Positions 47,001 through 60,700 of a stretch of DNA of 64,000 bases are shown piece after piece. Within the stretch, counting starts at the first letter, position 1; every line of letters begins with the position of its first letter. Source of the DNA: Diadema setosum (taxonomy: Eukaryota > Echinodermata > Echinoidea > Diadematoida > Diadematidae); the NCBI GenBank assembly GCA_033980235.1, contig CM067066.1, positions 36,148,409-36,212,408 of the forward strand. Direction: 5' to 3'. Under the pieces are notes generated by a model. It saw nothing but the letters and a program-made list of their open reading frames with translations. It ran no database searches and had not been told where the DNA came from. A program made the position numbers and the translations under genes.

Positions 47001-50000
47001 TTCATACATCATACAAAACTTGACTATTATTATCATTGTCATTGTTATTATTATTATTATTATCATTATTATTATTATCATTATTATTACTATTATTTTC
47101 ATCATCATCATCATCATCATCGTCATTACATGATGTCATCATCTTCATCATCGTTCATCTTGTGTTGGGTTTTTTTTTCCCCTATATGCACAGATTCCCG
47201 ACGCGGAGAAGAACTATCTGAACACGAGCTACTTTGCCTACAAACTTGCCATCCCTCAGGTAACCAATTAATCAAGCTTTCGCTATATGGGTACTGTACT
47301 CTGTTCGATATCTAGCCTTAGTTAAGGATGTGATATTATTAACACAGCCTTAGTTTCTGCGGACACCAGTGGATAATATGAGTGGACATCGGTGAGGGTA
47401 GGAAAGAAAAAAAAAACCAACTTACGGCACACTGGCAGGGAAGAGTCTACATATGGCTTGATAATGTCAACAGAAATTAAATGTTTTGGAAAGAGAACAT
47501 TCACATTTTCTAGTGAGACTTTTCCGTACTCTATGAGAGAGGATAATTACTTCTCTGATTCTGAAACGAAGTGATTATTGAGCAAAACGTGTTTAATCAA
47601 TGCCTATAATTCTCCCTGCAGCTGAGCAAGATGTACCCAAACATGGTCATGCAAATCAACCTGAACAGCACCAAGGCACCAACGGTGTCCATCAAAGAGA
47701 GTGAAATCTTTGTCGTCTTGGAAGGGGACTTCTCCCCGTACGCCGTCCTACCCAACAAGACTCTGGCGTACCTCTTTTCCTTGAGAGTGGTGGGTATTAT
47801 AATATTATCATATATTACATATACGGTATTGATATACACTCATAGATATGCAGAGTGAATAAAACATTCACACGCTCCAACACATCCACTTAGACAAATT
47901 TTCACGCTCTACACCTAAGCATGGACCTACAACATGGACAGTCTATGACTCAAGTATAAACACAAGACGACTCTCTAATGTAGGCACCTATAGTCGCTTT
48001 ATCATTTTTATGGTTCTATAACCTAGCCTAATTGTATAATTATGTGTGCACAATGAACATACCCAACTGTAACCATGCATCTGCTTCTAGTTGTCAAGTT
48101 GTCACACCCAGTAGCTTTTGAGTCATGGCAATAAGTTACATTATTCAGGTTTCCTGCTAAAAGCTTTTGTCTTCTGTATCGAAATTGCGTCTATCATGTG
48201 TATCACTGTTATTATTATAATCTTTAATATTATCATTATCATTTATTATTATTGTTATCAATATTATTGTTATTATTATCATTAGTAGTAGTAGTAGTAG
48301 TGTCATTACTACTACTACTACTATTTTTATATAGTGTTACGACCAAAATCACTCTGAGAATGATAGCACAGAAGAAACAATCAACTAATGTTCAGGCGGT
48401 TTATTAACAGTGATATTGTGGGTACAGACTCGTAATCGGTTTTCACATCAGTACAATAATGATCAATACCACAATTATAAGTCGGTAATAGAATCACTTA
48501 CATGCATTACAGCCAATTCAATCACATAGTCCTTGAAGTGACCAGATACGATATTCGATGCACAGATGAATGATCCTTGATGCACCGACGACTGATTCCT
48601 CCGACGTTAATCCAAAGGCACAGGTTGCATTAATCCACAGTATAAATCCGGGGTAAAGTCCACGAAATATGTCCACGGCGAAACGTGCAGAATCCAAATG
48701 TTATGACGACCACGTCCAGTTGATGCGTTGAATGATGATTCACTTTATAATGTCCAGCAAGGAATCCAGCCCGTCACAGCTTTGCCGTAATAATGTCCGT
48801 TGACACTAAAATATGGAGTCTATCTCCAATGTAGGCAAATTAATTCTCTGCAGGCAAAATGTCTCCCAGGCCTTATCTCCACAAACAGAGTTTGTATAGC
48901 AGGTCAGCAGGTAACACAGGTCTGACTATAACAAGTCGCTTCAGAGCCAGAAGTGACGTAACTCTCAGAGCAGAGGTGTTGGGTACTCTGCCTACCTCAG
49001 AATTTCTCCGACTTATATACTATCCAATCACCCCTTTCTAGTACATTCTATAATTTTCTCCAACCTGGGGCCACATACCTGAACATACTAGCAAGTCCAA
49101 GTTCCAGGAATCCTGGATGACTCACTGCCTAACTATGTGCATAACATCATTGCCAAAATTAACTACCAATCACATGGGGTTACAGGGGCAGTGCCTCACT
49201 CAGCCAAATATGTAAGCACTTCCCAGAATATTCTGGAATGGGTTAAATCATTCTAGACTGAGTGAGCTATAATGTATTTCCTGTCACATGCATACATGTA
49301 CTGTAGCTACATTTTATACCACGTAGAAAATTCTCCACTGATCTGGTCAGCCTGTATGTACTATATCTATATCATATAGAATGTTCTCCATTATTCTGGT
49401 CCACCTGTGTACATACACATTAAAACAACCATGCATGCAGTACATCATACATGTACATAACTACTAATGTGTACATTTGTGACAATAGCAACAGTGATAA
49501 TAATTACTATTATCATCATTAGTCCTCATTGTCTTCTTCATCATCAGCAACAGCATTATGAGTATAAGTTTTTAATCATCATCACCATTTCATTATTTTT
49601 TCAGTCGATCTCTGGCAAGGTTACTGTCGGTTTCAAGGGTAATAACATCACGTGGTCACTGTCTTCGCTCAGGTGCGTCCCTTTATATCACCACTATAAA
49701 ATCATGTTTACGAGTAAAGATTGACTATACGGCTCAGAGATGCCATTATCTGTATGCCGGCATTTGTTTTTAACCACAAAACTGACGATAGCTATATGTC
49801 TCACATTGCCGAGAGGGTGGGGGTGGGGGAAGGGGGGGGGGGGAGATAGAAGATTGAGTATATGTGATGGTGATGCACAGACCCGTAGCTACTCCAGGGT
49901 GTGTATATGAATAATCCGTGATATTCCCTTTCCAACGATCCAAATTTGCAAAAGTTCTGACACATATCATATTTACTCTGTATAATCTACTGTATACATC

Positions 50001-51100
50001 CATACAACATATATTCGTATCTACATGAATACACACATACATAAATGCCTATGCACACATATACGTATTTACATATGTTTTTTCCTAAGCATCTGATGTT
50101 GTGGCCATCAAAAAAAATGCGTTAAATGCACATAATAATCATCATCATAATAATTGAAGAAACACGGTATGAATGGGAAAAATATGGTGGATTCCATGGA
50201 GTATATAAACAAATTGGAATCATCGATTCTCATCATTCGTAATATCATTCTATCAAGTAATACAAGGGACATAAACCATATTGTTTCATTGATTGAGTTA
50301 TTTTATCTATTTCGATATCATATACAGCGCCGACATGGCTTTGATCAAGACAGCTATCGGGAACTTTAATGTGAGTATATTCAAATATTATAATTCCCTG
50401 CTACTTTTGGGCCCCGCTAACAAGCTCTATCCAGTCGCTTCAAATGTGTCCGGCTTTGATTTGCTAAACATGTGCATGTATATATTTTGGTATGCGCGTT
50501 GCTTTTGTTTTTATTGTGTACAAAATGTACTTCTGATTTTTTTTTTTTTTTTTTTTTTTTGGTGCCGAATAGAATAGAACTGAATTGAATTTGTACTCGC
50601 TGACATAACATTTTTTTTTTCTTCCATAGGCCTACACACCCTCTGCTTCACGCTATACTTTAGGAGTGTCATTCCTCAGCGAGTTTTAGTTTAGTACCTT
50701 GATTTTCTTACAGAAGCCGAACAAATCGAATCAAATTTTGTGTATATGGGCACATTCTCTAAGAAATATTTTTGTACACGACTCTGTGAGATATTCTTCG
50801 CATAGGGCCTATACAAAAAGAGCAGAAATACATAATAATGTTCTTCTTCAGAGTGCGTGTGTAATACATAGATACAAACGGTTGCTTTGCATCTAATGTA
50901 TTTCTCTGTACTTGTTGTATTTGTAATAATTATTCATTTAGTACCTGTATACTCTGTAGTGAAATACAATGGTTTTGTTCGTGACTATTATTGACATTGA
51001 TGTATACGCTATGTACTCCTATGTTTTGTATGTTATATTATGAGAGCAGGAACCTCATGGAGAACACAGCTTTGACAACTGGTGAGGCCATCCTCACCAT

Positions 51101-51142
<42 letters not shown>

Positions 51143-51864
51143 TCACACACATAAACTCGCTCGCAAAGACAAACAAACAAACAAAACAGAAACAACAAAT
51201 TCTCTAAACATGGTAAAGACGCCAACTGTTTCATTCAAAAGTAACATGTTTGGGGAAAAGCGAAGCATAAAAAAGTGACAAAACAGTACAAAGCAGAACG
51301 TTTTCATGCAATTTGGAGAGGGAGTATTTTTTATAATATTGCACGGCATTTTCCGACTTCCAAAACTAATTCTATTCTCTTTTGTGCATGTAATCAACAT
51401 GATGAAATAGATACAATATAGCATCGGTGGCAACTTTTGAAACATTTTTTTTTTCATCAGTAGGTCTACAATGTGATTAATAAGGAACCCCGAGAACCAG
51501 TCCTCTAAGAATGTCTTTCTTTTATTATTTCTTACCATAGACCAAACTTCTTGAGGTGGCGGTCAACTCAGCGATCACTCTCTACGTCTTGCCCTACTTG
51601 AACCGTGAGTATGAAATGACAGCGACTATGGCTAATATCAGCAGATGACCTAATCGTCACAATGACTAGCATAGAATTACGGAATCTTGGATACTAAAAA
51701 AGATAAATGACACCTGAAAGTGCTGCGTTTGAAACATCCCAATATTCATTTCATGATTTCCAGATGTATTCGATTTTGTATATTGAGTAAGTTGTCTAGG
51801 TGTTGGTGTGATTATATCATCCAAAAATAAAACTGAAAACAAGTACATGCTGTATTCACCAACA

Positions 51865-51912
<48 letters not shown>

Positions 51913-53798
51913 TATAATTATATATAAAGAAATTAAACTTGTTACATTTCCATATCAAACAGTCAATCTGATACATGGTACTTCGATACTAATTGTTAAC
52001 TGCAGATGAAATTGTGAAAATTTGAAGGAGGGTTTTCTTCAACATTATATAAAAACAAAACAGGGCAGCTCTCAAATCTAACAAGGAGCTTGAAGCTCCT
52101 TGGATCTAGGTACCGATAACTTTTGAGTGGTGTGTAACGCAGGGTATAGTTCACGCAAGGAGGTTCAAGTGATTGAGTTTCAGCTGGCTGTAATTATTCA
52201 ATTAAGTGATAGCTTTCAGTTTTTCTATATAAAAAGAATTCCACAGGTAAATTTGTGTCTTTGATGATCGCTTTTTGAAGCCGCCGTCTTTCTAAACAAT
52301 CTGAAGATTTGATTTGAATTCTAACAGATTGTCGGGTTTATATAGTTTGCGAAATCACCTCATACCTCGATAATGACACAAATGAAACGAAAGTCGATCC
52401 CGTCCAGAAATATAAACAAAAGTGTAAATGAGAGCTTCGTGTTGTAAAAGTTTCAAAAAATTCAATCAAGTTCATCTTAAATTATCTTTTCTTAAAGTAT
52501 AATTCACAATGTCATGGAAACACATTGAACTCTACAAAAAAAAAATGCAGTGACAAAATACAGGATTAAAAACAACATATAAAACAGGAACATTGTTTCC
52601 AGTCTCTTGATTTGTACCCCTACCGTTACCACAGTCATTTCCATTAGAAAGCTATATGCACCATCATGTATCATCATCATCAGAATATTTTTATGAATAT
52701 CGAATTTGAAATGAGTCTTAACTTTCAGGCTGACTGCTATGGATAACTAACGTCTACGTATAATGATTACATTGATGGTGTTTGTTTGTTTGTTTGTTTG
52801 TTTGTCTGTTTTCAAGAAATGGGTGCCGAGGGAGCTGCTCTGCCTCAGCTGGATGGCTTTGTCTTCAGCAAACCGGTAGTCAAGCAGGGACAGGTATGAC
52901 TTAACTTTGTTCATTAATTTGTAGAGGGTTTTTTGTTTTTTTTTTTGTTTTTGTTGTTTTGATTAATACTTTGTACAGTGCATCGTCTGGGACCCCATTT
53001 CATAAAAAGTTAATATGATAGACAAATCTTGCTGGAATGGCAATTGTCATGGTAACGACAAGAATCCAGCTTCCTGATTGGCTGTTGTTACCGGGAAGTT
53101 GCTATTCCAGCAAGGGTTGACATCCTAACAGGTTTTCAGCCAGGCCCGAAGATTGTAGAGTAGCAACTCTTCCTTGAATGGCAACTTCCCATAGCAACAG
53201 TCAATAACGAAGCTTACCCCCACCCCTAGTTTTCACACAGAAGTCCATTCAAGTAGTGCTATATAGGAAATAGAGATGAGTACATATATAGTTGCAGAGC
53301 ACTACAATGTGATATGCTGTAATACATTATAGACGAAGGTAAATTCACGGATTTTAATTTTTTCACACAGAAGTCCATTCAAGTAGTGCTATATAGGGAA
53401 TAGAGATGAGTAAACGGTTGCAAAGCACTGCAATGTGATATGCTATAATACATTATAGACGAAAGGTAAATTCACGGATTTCAAATTGTTATCGGCAACA
53501 TCACCTCTCTGTGTATAAATCTCCCTTGCGTAACTCTTCGGAATGAATGCAAACATGCACCATCACCGCAACATCGGTATGCACATACCTAAAGTGTATA
53601 CAAGCGATGTAAATAACGCCAGTGCGACAGATGAATGAATTCTGGTTCCTCCATATGTGATTTCGTATGTTGTGTAACTTAATGTGAGTTGTTCTTTTTT
53701 CATTTACGTATTTCTTTCTTTCTTTCTCTTCTTTAATCTATCTTCTCTTTTTACAGAGTTTCATCAAGATCGGAACAGACCTTACCTACAACGGCTAG
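33880..53798 (+). CDS. BPI/LBP-family secreted lipid-binding protein, complete, 16 exons
   Basis: Exons: 33880-34030, 39332-39443, 40055-40186, 41108-41181, 43148-43244, 44115-44178, 44931-44994, 45521-45609, 46245-46421, 47194-47259, 47622-47789, 49605-49672, 50328-50370, 51541-51604, 52817-52893, 53757-53798. All have GT/AG borders and join in one frame into 495 codons plus TAG, close to the roughly 480-500 residues usual for BPI and LBP. Residues 1-20 form a hydrophobic signal peptide ending ALG. They are followed by the family N-terminal signature NPGFKARITQSGLDF (about 36-50). C173 and C212 match the single conserved disulfide of the family. The second BPI domain includes SRMVFLWITEYLPNSAG and FSPYAVLPNKTLAYLF. 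Known role of the family: extracellular binding of lipid A and other lipids in innate immunity. Lipid specificity (LBP-like or BPI-like) cannot be told from the sequence. Exon 9 has two possible donors; 46421 is chosen because it alone keeps the frame into exon 10. Confidence 0.93.
34340..34520 (+). mobile_element. SINE-like fragment in intron 1 of the BPI gene
   Basis: Contains CCTGGGCAAGGCACTTTATC and GGTGCGAGACCCC, text typical of tRNA-derived SINEs just after the B box. The 5' tRNA part is missing or decayed. Confidence 0.5.
34870..35040 (+). repeat. Homopolymer and (CA)n tracts
   Basis: A G run at about 34886-34898, then at 34996-35033 a C run joined to (CA)n. Low complexity. Confidence 0.8.
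35106..36840 (+). repeat. 165-bp satellite, 11 units, in intron 1 of the BPI gene
   Basis: Units start at GCTTGAAAATTTTGACATTT near 35122, 35290, 35458, 35621, 35785, 35947, 36110, 36277, 36442, 36606 and 36775, periods 162-169 bp. Each holds GGCAGCAACATCAGGAGAAT and a GCGAGCGAGCGAAGCGAGCG block. The period is close to 3 x 55, so repetitive open frames of up to 148 codons appear on the - strand. They shift frame between units and are not evidence of a gene. Confidence 0.92.
36845..37215. repeat. C/G-run-bounded repeat fragment
   Basis: C-rich runs near 36865-36879 and 37178-37187 border a stretch with GGGGAACCATCCCC and CGACGCC(T/C)CTG at its ends, suggesting a degraded inverted-end element. 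Family unknown. Confidence 0.35.
37811..37948 (+). repeat. 23-bp minisatellite, 6 units
   Basis: Units start at 37811, 37834, 37857, 37880, 37903 and 37926, an exact 23-base period: GTCTCCACGAGGGAGCTCAT plus three bases. Each contains a CTCC/GGAG stem. Confidence 0.92.
38391..39075. mobile_element. Foldback element in intron 1 of the BPI gene
   Basis: The outer arms of about 60 bp are inverted (AACTTTTTGCGAGATAATTA near 38416 and its partner near 39030). A second pair of arms of about 150 bp is also inverted (CAGTGGGAATGCTGGGGGAT near 38700 and partner near 38955; AAATTATTTGCTTCAGAATG and partner). The open frame at 38673-39059 is a by-product of the palindrome. Confidence 0.8.
41108..41110 (+). 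promoter_or_regulatory. Tandem NAGNAG splice acceptor at BPI exon 4
   Basis: The intron ends CCACCAGCAG. Either AG keeps the frame; use of the second would drop one serine (residue 133) from the protein. Confidence 0.7.
41820..42450. repeat. Probable degraded DNA element in intron 4
   Basis: Contains repeated CTTTCCGGGCA words (about 41840, 42008) and GGCCCTGTCACACCTTTCCG (about 41996), a form seen at ends of nonautonomous DNA elements. The right border could not be fixed. Confidence 0.3.
42600..42945 (-). mobile_element. tRNA-derived SINE, - strand
   Basis: On the - strand the head reads GGCGGAGAGTTGGCCTAGTC, with a box-A-like GGCCTAGTCGG and a box-B-like GGTTCCAACCC (42880-42889). The body has GGAGGTCCCGTGTATCAGAG and GCACGTAAAAGATCCCGC. 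It lies in intron 4 of the BPI gene. Confidence 0.75.
45630..45790 (+). repeat. Repeat head with 60-bp tandem duplication
   Basis: GTGGCGGATCCAGAGGGGGC is followed by two units containing AACAAAAGAAATAAAAATAA and AACCCGGAAGTGGCA. Intron 8 of the BPI gene. Confidence 0.6.
47037..47128 (+). repeat. (ATT)n/(CAT)n microsatellite
   Basis: ATT and ATC triplets in intron 9, about 65 bases before BPI exon 10. Confidence 0.9.
48335..49484. mobile_element. Solo LTR, 1150 bp, in intron 11 of the BPI gene
   Basis: Begins TGTTACGACC and ends TTTGTGACA, the TG...CA form of an LTR, with short inverted ends. ATAG flanks both sides (48331-48334, 49485-49488), a 4-bp target duplication. No internal retroviral-type coding sequence is present, so it probably arose by recombination between two LTRs. 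Orientation is unclear. Confidence 0.75.
50537..50562 (+). repeat. T run
   Basis: Homopolymer run in intron 13. Confidence 0.85.
51101..51150 (+). repeat. (CA)n microsatellite
   Basis: CA dinucleotides in intron 13 of the BPI gene. Confidence 0.92.
51865..51927 (+). repeat. (TA)n microsatellite
   Basis: TA dinucleotides in intron 14 of the BPI gene. Confidence 0.92.
53231..53485 (+). repeat. Tandem duplication of about 130 bp
   Basis: TTCACACAGAAGTCCATTCA through TAAATTCACGGATTT occurs twice head to tail, with a few substitutions and a 6-7 base deletion in the second unit. Intron 15 of the BPI gene. Confidence 0.88.
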
Positions 53799-56700
53799 AT
53801 CAGGAAGTGGCATATACAATGTATCTCACCGAATACTAGGCAGCGTTAACTACAGGACAGCTTTCATTGTGGTGTCCTCAGTTGCATAATTCTTATGATA
53901 GCTTAGTACATTATCTGTCATAATGTATAAGTAGTCGAACATTTATCATTACCGTTTTGAAGTTAAGATACATGTACTAGTGGTCGGCGATCTTCGACAC
54001 ATTTCTGTGTTGACTTTTTTTTACGCAAGTTACTCGTAATCAAACGAAGTAAATATTTGTATATATCTTTAGAATTTAGTACTTATTAATGGACTTGCTT
54101 GGCGTCATTGGCCTACATATCATGTGGACTAATGAATGTACAAACATTCATTGTGCGTGTGTGTGTGTGTGTGTGTTTTAATGTTGTTTAACCTTTGGAA
54201 TGTTTGTCATTGCTTTATTAATAAGTACATAATGGGTCTATAAGAGACCTATTTCTTAACCAATACCATGTAACACTTTGGTTGAATCTTACCTATCGAA
54301 GAGAGAGCATTATGTAAGCCTACTCACATTAAAAAGGGCCTTCCATCTTGATTTCATACTGACTATGAAGGTCAAATCACGTTTCTCTTGTGCGTGTTAT
54401 TTTAGTCTGCGCGTTCCTGTGCTAAGTTTAGTCTTTGTTTGTGTTTATGGCCGGAAATGTTTCATTTCGTTGTAATACAAGTGAAATGTCTACCAAAAAT
54501 GCCGATGCAGCTATCAAGCAAAATAAAAACATAGGTTGCTGGAACAGGTCACATAAAGGCCTACTGCAGATCTGTGTAGACAGATTCATATGCAACTTAA
54601 AGCTGGTAAGAATTTTATATCCCACAGTTTAACTGTACATACCAAATTAGATGTCAGTACAATATGTACTTGTGGTACAGTAAGATGTTAAACTTAAACT
54701 TCAACATGTACTCTGTTTGGTTCATGTAACACAGGTGTAACACTAATACAGTATTACAAACATTTAAGAAAAAAAAAAAGAATTACAATGCAATGTACTT
54801 TTTTCTTGATGAGCTGAGAAAAGGAAAAAGCAAGCAAATGCATATCATTCATAGTTTCTTCATTTCAGGTTTATTGCCAGATCTTGTCGAAAAGTGGCAA
54901 ACACAAACATGAATGACAGTTCGACCCTTCGCCCGGAAGATCAAAATACATATCCATATGCATAATTACAATCATAATCATATCGCGATGAAGCAAACGG
55001 TACCAAACTCTACAACACAATGTCAAAATGTATGATCAATGATTATGCTTCTCGCACACACACACATACACACCATTTGAGTGCAATATGATCACTCCAA
55101 ATAAATCCTAGCATCAAATAAGCATCTACAATATTCTTTCCCCAATATAATCTCTGTCTCAGTCCATAATTTGAGGGTAAATAAAAGTGTCTTTCAAATG
55201 GTGATCAAAATACTTGCAATGATTTATACATGTACTTGACTGAGAATCTGCACGTGATACCTGCACTGTGTGACAGTCACATACAGAAATATCAATCAGT
55301 TACTCATCAGTGTATTGTATATCGATATCATTGTGGTGTGGCAACTCCTACAATATCTTTTAAGTTCTGACATCACCTGCCATATTGAAGTGTTTATTGA
55401 GTGGTAGTCGATTAAGTCTTCCACCTATAACTTTTACTGAAGCATAGTTTATGAGCATCTGTGTGAAACGAACAAAAAGACAAGTTCATTCTCCTCTGAT
55501 GTTAGGAATCCCATACAGAATAACATGCACCAATAATCTCCATAAACCCAGGTTTCATGATGCATCACATTTTCACTTCCAGTTTGACACTCTGAAATTA
55601 AGTGTAAAAAGTGTAAAAATTAAATTTAAAAATGTATGAGAATTACAAGTCACCACAAAAAAAAAAGACAATGCTACTGATACAATGTACTTAAAAAATA
55701 AAGCAGGCGCATCACACTCAATGCAGTATACCCTGTTTGTTTGTTTCTTTCATTTTTTTTTTTTTTTTAACAGGCAAATAAGCCTTTAATGCATGAAGTG
55801 TGTAAGTGTATCTCTCTGATTATATGGACTAATTGGTCTTCAGTCAGAATCACCAACAAGTAAGCACTGGATGATCAGATACAGCATAATTATGTCATGA
55901 ACTGCCCAGTACCTTTTATATTTTCAGTCACAGAAAACACAATACACATCGGCATGGTTCTAAAGTGTACCAAGGATATTCTTTGTGCGTGCTTTCAGCT
56001 TGTACACTAGAGAAATACATCATTGCATAAAAGTAGTACCATGTATACATGACTCATCAGCACTTTATGCAGGCAGGTCAGGAAACAGCATCAGGTCAAC
56101 TATTCACAAACCAACATGTGTATCTGCTAACTCTCAGCTATCATATACAGCATGGTCTCATATTCTAGTAAAGAGGAGGAAAAAAGAAAGCCCTGAATAA
56201 ACTTAACCCACTGAAGACTAGTCCCGAGTATACTTGGGCAGACGTGTATGGGAAATGTGTGTTACATCAAAACCATCTCCTCAACGACTTAAACTGAATT
56301 ACACATCTACACTCTAACATGTTTGTAGAGTGCGCATTACCCCAAACTGCACTAGGGAATTTTCCTGATACCTGCCCACCAATATGGATCGTGCCAGATG
56401 TTGAGAATATGATGGACGTTCAGATCCTTTACAGTATTGGCAAGTCTGCAATATATGGCAGAGAATAACCCACTTCTAACATTTATGGTGACTAGATATC
56501 AACTTGCACATCATTACTGGTAAATGTGTATGTGTAGTTATATAGACTACATGTACATAATATTCACAATTTGGTAGTCTTTTGACACAAAGGAACAAGA
56601 ACTGACATTCTCCTCTTCGCTGATGTTGGGGATGTAAAGGTATCAACAGCAGCACGTCTGGCGATGCCAAACCTTCTTTCCACACACTTTAGGCAGCACC

Positions 56701-57745
56701 TCCCAAGCAAACAAGAGACTCTGTAGTGCCCTCCTAACAAGCTATGTTGACAGTAACTTGTGCATCAACAACAGCAACAACAACAACAAAAAAGCTGAAC
56801 AGTCTGAGCAAAAAACATCTGCTGCAGCTTCACCCTCTTTGTAGCCTGCTTCCTAGGATTTCCATGCTACTTACAGAGCTGCCTACACAGTATGAATTTA
56901 GGCATAATATGTACATTGTATTAGATGTATCTTTTTTCCCTTCAACCAAATTGAGAATACAATGAATACATGTATTCCCACACTTCTTTCCCCTTAACTT
57001 GGAATCAGAAACATTAATCAGGTGCTGCCATGTACTTCCAACTTCTTATCTATTTTTTTCCTTTTGTCCTTCATGTTTTATGCTGTGCACTGATATCTGT
57101 GGTCTGCATACATACAGCTGTAGGTTGACAGTTCTGAAAGCATGACTAGAAGTATTGAAGAAGACAATTAACCTTGTTATGAGAAAAATACATGTCCCTT
57201 CCAACTGTTTCTAGACTCATGCACACTTAATTTGGTGTGAGTGGTACATGTATATTGCATTACTTTAACCATCAGCCCTGGAGGGATCATGACTACTTTA
57301 ACTTACTAGTGAATTCATTATCACAGGAAAGAATGTCAGCACAATTTCTTGGATGTTTGAATCGTCTTACAATACACTACAAACCCTGATAACACTTTCA
57401 ACATTAATAATTCTGCGGAGTCCATGCATTATATATTAAGATATTACATTTAGCCAGCCATCTGAACCACAACCAAGTCCTTACTCTTGGGTAAGGGTAA
57501 ATCAATCTATGCATTTGGTGGGAAGCCTCTCATGAAGCAGAATCCCCTTTCTTCTGACAGACCTCCATGATGAACCCTCGCCAATCTCTGTGAAAGGGTA
57601 AAGGGCTCCTGCATCACAAAGATACCACTGTAAGGGTGTCCTCTACATTTTCCTCCATGCTCCTCTGCATAATTCCCGCATCTGACAGTTCTCTCCCATT
57701 TCAAGCCATAGTGCGGGGCACTGCCACAGACCAAGATCCCATGGG
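53799..57745. other. Convergent gap between the BPI and LYRM4 3' ends
   Basis: The two genes point at each other. AATAAA on the + strand at 54522-54527 could serve BPI, and AATAAA read on the - strand near 54873 could serve LYRM4, which would then have a long 3' UTR of nearly 2.9 kb. There is a (GT)n tract at about 54151-54176. No further exon was recognised. Confidence 0.35.
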
Positions 57746-60700
57746 CTAGCTAGTCTTCCCTGTGGGGGTTTCAATCACAAGCTTAGGGTCCTTGTACAGT
57801 TGGCTTATGGAAGCCTGCAACAGAGAAAACACAGTAATAAATAAAAAAACAAACACCAGCTGCAGAATGACTGCTTTGCTGAAATTTCATTTTGAAATGA
57901 TCTATATGTCTTCTCTTCTTTACTTTCTTTCCAACACAGATGAAATTCAGAACATGCATATTTCTATCTTACAGAAAGAGCTAAGTTAGAGACCACTATC
58001 ACTTTCAATGACTTGAGATAGAATCATGCCCACATTAAGAAGATAAGATTATGAAATAAAAATTAAAAATTGGAATAAACGTACATGTATGACAGAGCTT
58101 ACAGCTGAGAGTAAAGTTGAGGACAGTCTTTTAATTGAAAGATGTCATATCAAAGCAACATATGCCTACAAACCTGATACAAAGCTAAAAGTACTGTAAT
58201 GTTCCATACAAAACTAAGTACCAGATATCATTCATGCATTATATCTTTCAAAAGTACCACACAACTAATATTGCAGATATCAGAACTTGGCATTTACTTT
58301 CAGGCAATGAAAATGATGATAGTTCAACCAAACTGCATCATTCTTGTTCATCACATGTGACAACTTTCTTGAAATATCATTTTAATTCTAATTTTGATAT
58401 TGCTTTCTTTTCACTGTTTCCTAATCAATCCATCTCTCTGTGATTTACTTCTCCTTTTGGTAAGAAATGCTGTTCCCTTTCAGCTGAACTTGCAAAAATA
58501 ATTTTTACCTGTCGTTTTATCACTTGCAAGTTATCTTGAGCCTTCTTGATGTAACCCTCTATCAGCTCTGGTGAAGTCTCATCCTTGTGCTCACGAAAAG
58601 CATCTCGAACTCTACGCAGTGCATACGTTCTGAAAGAAAAGCAATTGATTAAGTGCGCTTATCAAATTGGGAAGGAAAAAAGTGGAGGTTGGGTGGTTTT
58701 TGAATAACATGGAAACACAGACAATCAGTAACTTTTACCTCCGCCAAGGGAGGAGGTTATGTTTTCATTACCGTTGGTTTGTTATTAGTTAGTTTGTCCG
58801 TGTGCAAAATAACTCAAAAAGTTGTGCATGGATTTGGATGAAACTTGCAGGGAAGGTTGAGAATGATGATTAAATTTTGGTAGCGATCCGGAAATTTTCA
58901 TGGATTTTTTGAAGGATTTTTGATATTTTGACAGGTACATGTAGGGTCAATGAACTTGGGAGTTGAAGCTGCGCATTTTTTAGATTTTCATATGCGCACT
59001 GAAGTGCGTGCTCTAGTTTCTGCTAGGGCGAGGTGTGCCGCGCAGCTTAAAGGACAAGTTCACCTTCATTAACATAAGGATTAAGAGAATGCAGCAATAT
59101 TAGTAGAACACATCAGTGAAAGTTTGAGGAAAATTGGACAATCGATGCAAAAGTTATGAATTTTTAAAACTTTTGTGTTGGAACTGCTGGATGAGGAGAC
59201 TACTAAGGCTCGTGATGTCATATGAGTACAACAGTATAAAGAAAATGTAAAGAAAATTCAACATATTTTCACTTTTTTCGCATAATAAAAGAGCACTTGA
59301 CTTGTCTCTTTCTAAAGGCAATGGGAATAATATCATCAATAACATATGTCAGTAAGGAGTCAAGGGAATGTGTACTTTTTTCAAAAGACAAAATTTTGTG
59401 AAATTCTCTTTATATTTTCCTGATATTGTTGTACGCATATGACATCATACACTGCAGTAGTCTTCTCATCCAACGGTGACTGCACAAAAACTTCAAAAAT
59501 TCATAACTTTTGAACAGATTGTCCAATTTTCCTCAAACTTTCATTGATGTGTTCTACTAACAGTCAGTCCGCAGCACCCGATAATTCGCTCCTATTTATT
59601 CAACTCATATGCAAGCCCGCTCTAGGCTTGCATACGTAATGAGCTGCGTAAGGGGATTTTGTCCTTGGGCCTTCGGCAACAAAAATTCACATTATGTTCA
59701 CAAATTTGGTATCAAATTCAAGGAAAATATGTAAACTATCGTCACATGTTACTCAAATTATTGTAAATGAAAAATATCATAGCGTAATTGAGCTTGAAAA
59801 ATGGTGAAAAAAGTAATTCGTGCAGTACACGTTCAAGATGTCAAAAAAATACCAAATTCACCTTGAGTCTCAATGAAAATGCTTTATTTGGTAGTCCATC
59901 TCCTAATCTTTGTATCCAGGTTAATATCTTGACAATTTGTTGCTTAATCCGGTCAGGAACCAGTAAAATATACATGTACATCAATGTCAGTGCTGATCAG
60001 CTTGAAACCGTGCAATCTCAAGAGGAAGCTCTCTCATTAGACAGCGCTTGCATTCAGCGCTTGCATTACGTCATTACGCTGCTACATAACGGTTTCATGC
60101 CACTTGCGGTTTCTTGGCACGCGTGTAGTTCAAGCGCTGAATGCAAGCACGGTCCAATGAGAGAGCTCTTTCGCGCCACCGTACACTTTGTGTGGAGCAT
60201 ACTTCCGGCTTAGGAGTGAATTTTACAGACATTTCAAAACGGAAAAACTAGTATAAATCATGCTTCCGTCTCTTTGACTCCAATATATGATGAGCATCTA
60301 CGTTTCCTCTCTACGAAAAAGCCAAAATCAGAAACAACAGTTTCTTAATCCGGTCAGGAACCAAAAAAGAACTTTAGACAACAAAATCTTCTGTGAAAAG
60401 CAGGTAAAATTTGCGCAAATTCAACTGATTATATAGTCATGATAAGATCCAATGTTATACGCAAATTTAGTATCAAAATAAAGATAAAAGTCTGGAGAAC
60501 AATTTACCGTGACTTGTAGCCATGACGAATGTATGTACAAGTCGCTACACTGTGAAAACCATAGCCCTATCAAAGTCTCACAAAATCTCGCACGAGGAGA
60601 CACCTTTCGAACGCAAAGATCGTCAACGAGAGTGCTGAATAAATCTTGCCGGATCGGCTCATTAGCATACGTGCTGCGGACCGATTGTAATATTGCTACA

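Noticed and set aside
47194..47259. Alternative BPI frame using the donor at 46425/46426
   Set aside because: It puts exon 10 in another frame that loses the family match; the donor at 46421/46422 keeps it.
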